Part shown: positions 14,645 to 19,378 of the stretch, piece by piece | How positions within the stretch are numbered: the stretch's first letter is position 1 | Layout: each line of letters opens with the position of its first letter | Assembly (NCBI GenBank): GCA_003484545.1 | Contig: DNCF01000064.1 | Location: 333 to 19,710 of the forward strand | Reading direction: 5' to 3' | DNA: 19,378 nt | Origin: Massilia sp. | Lineage (GTDB): Bacteria > Pseudomonadota > Gammaproteobacteria > Burkholderiales > Burkholderiaceae_D | Notes under the pieces: model-generated | Told to the model about the DNA's origin: nothing | Databases searched by the model: none | Seen by the model: only the letters and a program-made list of their open reading frames with translations | Translations under genes and position numbers: made by a program

Positions 14645-15943
14645 TTACAGCTTCTTGTAGACGACGCCTTCTTTCATCACAAACTTGACCTGCTCGAGCA
14701 GTTTCACGTCGCGTAGCGGATCGCCGTCCACCGCCACGATGTCGGCCGCGAAGCCCGGCTCGACCAGGCCCAGGCGTTGCGGCTGGTCGAGCAGGGTGGC
14801 GGCGTGGATGGTGGCCGCGCGGATGGCCTCGATCGGCGTCATGCCGGCTTCGACCATGTAGCCGAATTCCTTCGCGTTCTCGCCGTGCGGGAAGACGCCG
14901 GCGTCGGTGCCGAAGGCGATCTTCACGCCCGCTTTGTGGGCGCGGGCGAAGGTGGCCTGCAGCTGCGGGCCAATCGCCGCCGCCTTCGGGCGCACCAGGG
15001 CCGAATAATAGTTCGGGTCCTTGGCCTTGTCGGCGACGTAGCGGCCGGCCGAGATGGTCGGCACGTACCAGTGGCCGGTCTTCTTGAACAGGCCCACGGT
15101 CTCGTCGTCCATCAGGGTGCCGTGCTCGATCGAGTCGACGCCGGCGCGCAGGGCGCGCTTCATGCCTTCGGCGCCGTGGGCGTGCGCCGCGACGCGGAAA
15201 CCGTAGTCCTTGGCGGTGCTGACGATGGCCTTCAGTTCGTCCTCGGTGTACTGCGAGTTCTGGCCGCTGGCGGCCTGGCTCAGCACGCCGCCGGTGGCGG
15301 TGATCTTGATCAGGTCCGCGCCTTCCTTGTAGCGCTGGCGCACGGCCTGGCGGCCTTCCTCCGGGCTGTCGATCACGCCTTCCTCCGGGCCCGGGGTGCC
15401 TACCTTCTCGCTCAGGAAGTGCGACAGATTGTTGGTCGGATCGGCGTGGCCGCCGGTGGTGGCGATCGATTTACCGGCGGTGAACATGCGCGGGCCGGGA
15501 ATCGCGCCGGCCGCGATCGCGCGCTTCAGCGACACGTTCAGGCCATCCTGCGCGCCAAGGTCGCGCACCGTGGTGAAGCCGGCCATCAGGGTGCGCTCGG
15601 CGTACTTCACCGAGCGGAAGGCGAGATCCGCCGGGTCGGCGGTCAGGCGGTCGCGGTAGGAGTCGACCACCGGCTGGGTTTCGCTGGTGAGGTGGACGTG
15701 CATGTCGATCAGGCCCGGCAGGCAGGATTTCGTCGACAGGTCGATGCGGTCCGGGCCCGGGCCCGGCGCGGCGGACCCCATCGGCCCCACCGATTTGATG
15801 GTGCCGTCCTCGATCACGATGCTGACGCGCTCGCGCCAGGTGCCGCTCTTGACGTCGAGCAGGCGGCCGCAGTCGACCGTCTGGGTGGCGGCGTGCGCGC
15901 CGTTCAGGGAAAGCAGCAAACCTGCCGCGACCAGCTGTTTCAT
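14645..15943 (-). CDS. Secreted metal-dependent amidohydrolase (imidazolonepropionase/Xaa-Pro dipeptidase-like)
   Basis: A 432-residue amidohydrolase-superfamily protein with a Sec signal (MKQLVAAGLLLSLNGAHA). The binuclear metal site is complete: His82 and His84 in LIDMHVHL, Lys213 in LIKITATGG as the carboxylated lysine, His254 or His256 in AAHAHG, His274 in SIEHGT and Asp347 in FGTDAG. Characterised relatives of this type, such as the Caulobacter prolidase-like enzymes, cleave C-terminal Xaa-Pro or Xaa-Arg/Lys dipeptide bonds; the substrate here is not known. ATG 15943 is preferred over ATG 15958 because GGAGGAG precedes it at good spacing. It lies between the symporter and ansB, which suggests a role in releasing amino acids from peptides in the periplasm. 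Confidence 0.9.
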   Translation of the reverse strand: MKQLVAAGLLLSLNGAHAATQTVDCGRLLDVKSGTWRERVSIVIEDGTIKSVGPMGSAAPGPGPDRIDLSTKSCLPGLIDMHVHLTSETQPVVDSYRDRLTADPADLAFRSVKYAERTLMAGFTTVRDLGAQDGLNVSLKRAIAAGAIPGPRMFTAGKSIATTGGHADPTNNLSHFLSEKVGTPGPEEGVIDSPEEGRQAVRQRYKEGADLIKITATGGVLSQAASGQNSQYTEDELKAIVSTAKDYGFRVAAHAHGAEGMKRALRAGVDSIEHGTLMDDETVGLFKKTGHWYVPTISAGRYVADKAKDPNYYSALVRPKAAAIGPQLQATFARAHKAGVKIAFGTDAGVFPHGENAKEFGYMVEAGMTPIEAIRAATIHAATLLDQPQRLGLVEPGFAADIVAVDGDPLRDVKLLEQVKFVMKEGVVYKKL

Positions 15944-15978
15944 CTTGTTCTCCTCCATGCTCTTCTTGTGATGCGATG

Positions 15979-16008
15979 AAAAAAAGGCCTCCCATCGCTG
16001 GAAGGCCT
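15979..16008 (-). terminator. Intrinsic terminator between the symporter and amidohydrolase genes
   Basis: On the minus strand, AGGCCTTCC and GGGAGGCCT form a 9-bp stem with one G-U pair and a six-base loop, followed by seven Ts. It lies just past the symporter stop codon. Only 35 bases separate it from the amidohydrolase ATG, leaving no room for an independent promoter after it. It therefore probably acts as a partial terminator that lowers expression of the two downstream genes. Confidence 0.8.
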
Positions 16009-16028
16009 CGGTAGTATTCGATGCGGGA

Positions 16029-17297
16029 CTAGCGCAGCGGCGACGTGGCGACGTCCTTGTGCGGCACGGGCTTCTCCAGGTCGCCCTCCCACTTCGCCAC
16101 CACGGCGGTGGCGATGCCGTTGCCGATCACGTTGGTGGCCGAACGGGCCATGTCCAGGAAGTGGTCGATGCCCAGCAGGAGCAGCAGGCCGGCTTCCGGG
16201 ATGTTGAACTGGGCCAGGGTGGCGGCGATCACGACCAGCGAGGCGCGCGGCACGCCGGCCATGCCCTTCGAGGTCAGCATCAGCACCAGCATCATCATGA
16301 TCTGGGTCGACAGCGGCAGTTCGATGCCGTAGGCCTGGGCGATGAACACGGCGGCGAAGGTGCAGTACATCATCGAGCCGTCCAGGTTGAACGAGTAACC
16401 GATCGGCAGGACAAACGCGGCCAGGCGGTTCTTGACGCCGAAGCGTTCCAGGCCTTCCAGGGTTTTCGGGAAAGCCGCTTCCGACGAGGCGGTCGAGAAG
16501 GCGAGGATGGTCGGTTCCTTCAGTTCCGAGACCAGGCGCAGCACGCGCGGGCCGAGGAAGGCCATGCCGATCAGGATCAGCACGACCCACAGCAGGATGA
16601 TCCCGAGGTAGAACTCGGCCATGAAGATGCCGTAGGTGGACAGCACGCCCAGGCCGCTCTTGGCGACGATGCCGGCCACCGCCGCGAACACGGCGATCGG
16701 CGCGAAGTTCATCACGTAGCCGGTGACCTTCAGCATGATGTGGGCGATGCCGTCGACGGCGTCGATCAGCGGCGTGGCGCGCGCGCCGACCGCGGCGGCC
16801 GCGGTGCCGAAGAAGACCGAGAACACGACGATCTGCAGGATCTCGTTCTTGGCCATGCCGTCGACGATCGAGGCCGGGATCAGGTGGGTGATGAATTCCT
16901 TCAGCGTCAGGCCGGTGGTGACGATGTCGGTCTTCGCATCCACCGGCGGCGCCATGCCGGCCAGGTGCATCGCGTCGCCCGGACGGAACAGGTTCACCAG
17001 GATCAGGCCCAGCGACAGCGAGATGACCGAGGCGATCACGAACCAGCCCAGCGCCTTGACGCCGATGCGGCCGACTTCCTTGGCGTCGCCCATCTTGGCG
17101 ATGCCGACCACCAGGGTCGAGAACACCAGCGGCGCGATGATCATCTTGATCAGGCGGAGGAACATGGTCGTCACCAGCGCCAGCGTGTCGGCGAAGCCTT
17201 TCGCGTCGTCCATGGTGGTGTTGGCGACGTAGCCGACGACGACGCCGAGCACGAGGCCGATCAGGATGTAAGTGGTGAGGCGGTTTCGATTGTTCAT
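16029..17297 (-). CDS. gltP: Glutamate/aspartate:cation symporter, DAACS family (GltP-like)
   Basis: A 422-residue inner-membrane carrier with the eight-helix, two-hairpin glutamate transporter fold. Hairpin 1 has the serine-rich STASSEAAFP (268-277). TM7 has NLDGSMM (304-310). Hairpin 2 has TSKGMAGVPRAS (342-353). TM8 has GIDHFLDMARSATNVIGNG (376-394). Arg385 corresponds to the arginine that binds the substrate side-chain carboxylate in glutamate transporters. The DMAR form favours GltP over DctA, which usually has SEARALTN. Asn393 replaces the aspartate that completes a sodium site in archaeal GltPh, a change also seen in proton-coupled members, so proton coupling is a reasonable inference. 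AGGAAG precedes the ATG. It is the first gene of the minus-strand group with the amidohydrolase and ansB. Confidence 0.93.
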   Translation of the reverse strand: MNNRNRLTTYILIGLVLGVVVGYVANTTMDDAKGFADTLALVTTMFLRLIKMIIAPLVFSTLVVGIAKMGDAKEVGRIGVKALGWFVIASVISLSLGLILVNLFRPGDAMHLAGMAPPVDAKTDIVTTGLTLKEFITHLIPASIVDGMAKNEILQIVVFSVFFGTAAAAVGARATPLIDAVDGIAHIMLKVTGYVMNFAPIAVFAAVAGIVAKSGLGVLSTYGIFMAEFYLGIILLWVVLILIGMAFLGPRVLRLVSELKEPTILAFSTASSEAAFPKTLEGLERFGVKNRLAAFVLPIGYSFNLDGSMMYCTFAAVFIAQAYGIELPLSTQIMMMLVLMLTSKGMAGVPRASLVVIAATLAQFNIPEAGLLLLLGIDHFLDMARSATNVIGNGIATAVVAKWEGDLEKPVPHKDVATSPLR

Positions 17298-17398
17298 GTG
17301 CTTCCTGTAGTCGGTCGGCCGTGCGTTCGACCCGTCCGCGCCGGAATTCGTGGTTCAGGCGCCGGCGGGCTGGGGCAAAATGGGGTGGTTCTGCGTGC

Positions 17399-17413
17399 GA
17401 ACGGAATTCGTTC
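17399..17413. promoter_or_regulatory. Palindrome in the symporter leader
   Basis: GAACGGAATTCGTTC pairs at six of seven positions about its centre and lies about +17 to +31 from the predicted symporter transcript start. This is a reasonable place for an operator, though a chance match is possible. Confidence 0.35.
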
Positions 17414-17435
17414 TGATTATCCTGGCAAGTTCCGC

Positions 17436-17464
17436 AGTATCCTAGGCACTGTTAGTGCTGTCAA
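17436..17464 (-). promoter_or_regulatory. Sigma-70 promoter of the symporter operon with operator-like repeat
   Basis: On the minus strand, TTGACA (17464-17459) is followed after exactly 17 bases by GATACT (17441-17436). The predicted start is near 17429, leaving a leader of about 132 bases before the symporter ATG. The spacer holds a perfect inverted repeat, GCACT-GTT-AGTGC (plus-strand reading), which a repressor could use. The divergent ABC ATPase gene starts within 35 bases of the -35 box, so regulation may be shared. Confidence 0.7.
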
Positions 17465-17496
17465 GCACGCCCAAGGGCTTGAAACGATTGGTAAAC

Positions 17497-18222
17497 ATGA
17501 TTGAAATAGACAAGGTCAGCAAGTGGTACGGCGACTTCCAGGTGCTCGCCGAATGCAGCACGCAGGTGGCGCGGGGCGACGTGGTGGTGGTGTGCGGACC
17601 CTCCGGCTCCGGCAAGTCGACCCTGATCAAGACCGTCAACGGCCTCGAGCCCGTCCAGCAGGGCAGCATCCGCGTCGACGGCGTGCTTGTTACCGACCGC
17701 AAGACCGACCTGCCCAGGCTGCGCGCGAAGATCGGCATGGTGTTCCAGAACTTCGAGCTGTTTCCCCACCTGTCGGTGCGCGACAACCTGAGCCTGGCGC
17801 AGGTCAAGGTGCTGGGGCGCAGCAAGGCGGAAGCGATCGAACGCGGCCTGGCCTACCTCGACCGCGTCGGCCTGCTGGCGCACCAGGACAAGTACCCGAA
17901 CCAGCTCTCCGGCGGCCAGCAGCAGCGCGTCGCGATCGCGCGCGCGCTGGCGATGGACCCGGTGGCGATGCTGTTCGACGAACCGACCTCCGCCCTCGAC
18001 CCCGAGATGATCGGCGAAGTGCTGGACGTGATGGTGGGTCTGGCGCAGGACGGCATGACCATGATGGTGGTGACCCACGAGATGGGCTTTGCGCGCAAGG
18101 TCGCCGACCGCATCGTCTTCATGGACCACGGCCGCATCGTCGAAGACAGCCCGAAGGATGCCTTCTTCACCGCCCCGCAATCCGACCGCGCCCGCGAGTT
18201 CCTGGCGAAGATCATCCATTGA
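17497..18222 (+). CDS. gltL: Polar amino acid ABC transporter ATPase (GltL/GlnQ type), orphan
   Basis: A 241-residue ATPase that would power a polar amino acid importer, probably for glutamate/aspartate. Motifs: Walker A GPSGSGKST (about residues 34-42), Q-loop MVFQNFELFPHL, signature LSGGQQQR, Walker B AMLFDEPTSALD and the H-loop VVTHEMGF. The sequence MIEIDKVSKWYGDFQVL is the normal family start, so I use ATG 17497 rather than an in-frame GTG 42 bases upstream. The ribosome site is weak. In most relatives this gene is last in gltIJKL. Here no permease or binding-protein gene is adjacent: the symporter lies divergent on one side and an AraC gene convergent on the other. It may work with permeases encoded elsewhere. 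Confidence 0.92.
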   Translation: MIEIDKVSKWYGDFQVLAECSTQVARGDVVVVCGPSGSGKSTLIKTVNGLEPVQQGSIRVDGVLVTDRKTDLPRLRAKIGMVFQNFELFPHLSVRDNLSLAQVKVLGRSKAEAIERGLAYLDRVGLLAHQDKYPNQLSGGQQQRVAIARALAMDPVAMLFDEPTSALDPEMIGEVLDVMVGLAQDGMTMMVVTHEMGFARKVADRIVFMDHGRIVEDSPKDAFFTAPQSDRAREFLAKIIH

Positions 18223-18271
18223 ATGCCGGCGCCGCCGGGCCGTATGCGCCGCTGTGCATGCGCTCATGTGC

Positions 18272-19327
18272 TCATGCGCTTGCGGACATGCCCTGCAGCC
18301 CGGCGAACCAGCTCAGTTCTCCGTCCAGCGCGGCGCGGATCGGCGCCGGCGTCAGCCCGGTCCAGCGCTTGAACGAGCGCCGGAAGTTGGCGGCATCGTG
18401 AAAGCCCAGGTAGCGCGCCACGTCCTCGTTGTCGGCGCGCTCGACCTGGAACAGCCACAGCGCCACATGGGTGCGTACCTGGTCGAGCTCGGCCTGGAAA
18501 TGGGTATGGTGGCGCAGCAACTGACGCTTGAAGGTCGCGGGGCTGACGCCGAACTCGCTCGCGGTGCGCTCCAGCGTCGGTGCCTCGCGCACCTGCGCAA
18601 GCAGGTAATCGTAGAGCGCGGCGAGCAGGCCGGGGGCGCGTCGCGCTTCCTGTTCGGCCGCCTGCAGGGCAAGGCGCGCGGCCAGTTCGCTGGCGCGCGG
18701 CCATGGCCGGTCGAGCCAGGAGGCGGGAATCAGCATGGCGTCGAGCTGGCAGCCGAAACGCAACTCGGCGCCGAGATGGACCTGATGCTGCTCGAGGTGG
18801 CGCGGAGCGCCGCGGTTGAAGCAGAAGCGCCAGGGCAGGCGTTCCCCGCTCAGCCAGCGGCAGAGCGCAACCACCGCCGTCATGTACATCTCGACCAGGG
18901 CCGCACGCAGGCCCGGCGCGCCGTAGGCGTCGACCCAATACAGCAGCGCGACTCCGCCCCAGGTCTCGAAACGCGGGCGCAGCAGGGGTGTCAGGTGCGC
19001 ATGGAAGCGGCACAGGGTCTGGAGCAGCGCGCGCAGGTTCGGCGCCTGCACCAGCGCGTGGCTGGCCGCGCCATCGTGGCCCGGAAGCAGCATCTGGCCC
19101 AGCATGAAGCTGGTATCCGGGCTGTCCAGGGTGCGCAGCGTGTTGGCCAACTGCTGCAGGTACTGGGCCGGGGAGATCAGCCGGTCGGCGTCCAGGCCCG
19201 CAAGCAGGCCGGTATGGCGCAGCAGGTCGGCATCGCTCGCCTCGCGCGAGCGGCCGTATTCCAGCGCCAGCGCCGGTTGCTGGCGCGCCGGAATCGAGGG
19301 TTCCCCGGCCGGCTGCCAGGCGATCAC
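18272..19327 (-). CDS. AraC-family transcriptional regulator
   Basis: A regulator of about 351 residues. The N-terminal two thirds resemble the arabinose-binding-like domain found in OruR/ArgR-type AraC proteins (RTLDSPDTSFMLGQ, LRALLQTLCRFHAHLTP). The C-terminal 100 residues form the double helix-turn-helix: APTLERTASEFGVSPATFKRQL and then NEDVARYLGFHDAANFRRSFKRWTGLTPAPIR. I place the start at GTG 19327, which overlaps the TGA of an apparent upstream frame as GTGA. The frame stays open to the window edge, so a longer N-terminus (for example GTG 19348) is not excluded. Its position beside the amino acid transport genes allows, but does not show, control of them. It is convergent with the ABC ATPase gene, 49 bases apart, with no clear terminator between. 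Confidence 0.85.
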   Translation of the reverse strand: MIAWQPAGEPSIPARQQPALALEYGRSREASDADLLRHTGLLAGLDADRLISPAQYLQQLANTLRTLDSPDTSFMLGQMLLPGHDGAASHALVQAPNLRALLQTLCRFHAHLTPLLRPRFETWGGVALLYWVDAYGAPGLRAALVEMYMTAVVALCRWLSGERLPWRFCFNRGAPRHLEQHQVHLGAELRFGCQLDAMLIPASWLDRPWPRASELAARLALQAAEQEARRAPGLLAALYDYLLAQVREAPTLERTASEFGVSPATFKRQLLRHHTHFQAELDQVRTHVALWLFQVERADNEDVARYLGFHDAANFRRSFKRWTGLTPAPIRAALDGELSWFAGLQGMSASA

Positions 19328-19378
19328 GCCGCGTCCATCTGGCGGCACAGGCTGGCCAGCAGCGCGTCCGGCGCGCCG
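19324..19378 (-). CDS. Possible 3' end of a gene cut by the window edge
   Basis: A minus-strand frame open from the window edge ends at TGA 19326-19324 and encodes the tail GAPDALLASLCRQMDAA. It looks like a natural protein C-terminus and its stop overlaps the likely GTG start of the AraC gene by four bases, the usual arrangement of coupled genes. Only 17 codons are visible, so the product is unknown and the call is tentative. Confidence 0.35.
   Translation of the reverse strand, partial: GAPDALLASLCRQMDAA

Noticed and set aside
17342..17411. CGGAATTCGT occurring twice, at 17342 and 17402, in the symporter leader.
   Set aside because: A single ten-base direct repeat 60 bases apart is not strong enough to call a regulatory repeat without conservation data.
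16059..17504. A 481-codon plus-strand frame over the symporter gene.
   Set aside because: Its translation is rich in Gln/His/Asp/Arg repeats with no domain, and the minus strand encodes an intact GltP-type carrier.
18255..18276. ATGCGCTCATG/TGCTCATGCGC repeat after the ABC ATPase gene, considered as a terminator.
   Set aside because: It is short and low in complexity, with no T run and no stable stem, so it is more likely a chance sequence between the convergent genes.
1..19378. CRISPR array, tRNA, rRNA, insertion sequence or phage genes.
   Set aside because: No regularly spaced repeats, no cloverleaf-like or rRNA-like stretch and no transposase or phage motif was recognised on either strand. 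The REP-type repeats are the only mobile-like sequences seen.

Overview
This high-GC window reads as a chromosomal segment of a betaproteobacterium, most likely Burkholderiales and probably the Oxalobacteraceae (Massilia-like). That placement is inferred from codon and GC style, a PEP-CTERM protein with a sigma-54 type promoter, two paralogous FadD genes side by side, TACAAT-type -10 boxes and REP-type palindromes. It cannot be proven without a database search. I see no rRNA, tRNA, CRISPR array, transposase or phage gene. Every gap between genes is shorter than 300 bases.

Layout. Positions 1-60 hold a REP-type inverted repeat beside the 3' end of a leftward M20 peptidase/amidohydrolase gene (110-1303). 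Divergent from it are a lone molybdopterin oxidoreductase (1475-3580) and an overlapping lipoprotein zinc aminopeptidase (3564-4682). Next come two paralogous long-chain acyl-CoA synthetases (4858-6555 and 6776-8458), separated by a hairpin-rich spacer and a terminator. A strong terminator then separates the second synthetase from a convergent PEP-CTERM protein gene (8549-9133), whose upstream region carries a good -24/-12 promoter. A leftward pair follows: a YciA-type acyl-CoA thioesterase and a PhoD-type phosphatase. Divergent from that pair is an Atm1-type ABC exporter (11432-13279). A second REP-type inverted repeat (13326-13434) lies between the exporter and the convergent gene ansB.

The right third is the most coherent functional group. 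On the minus strand a GltP-type glutamate/aspartate symporter, a secreted metal-dependent amidohydrolase (peptidase-like) and a periplasmic type II L-asparaginase lie in order and probably form one leaky operon. An orphan polar-amino-acid ABC ATPase is divergent from the symporter. An AraC-family regulator gene ends the window and appears to overlap, by GTGA, the end of a further gene cut by the window edge. My inference is periplasmic hydrolysis of asparagine and small peptides followed by import of the released acidic amino acids.

I found no clearly unprecedented system. The observations most worth checking are the REPIN-like repeats, in which two copies differ by paired stem-preserving changes, the sigma-54 promoter of the PEP-CTERM gene with a nearby palindrome, the symporter-amidohydrolase-asparaginase operon with its operator-like promoter, and the palindromic or hairpin spacers around the fadD pair.
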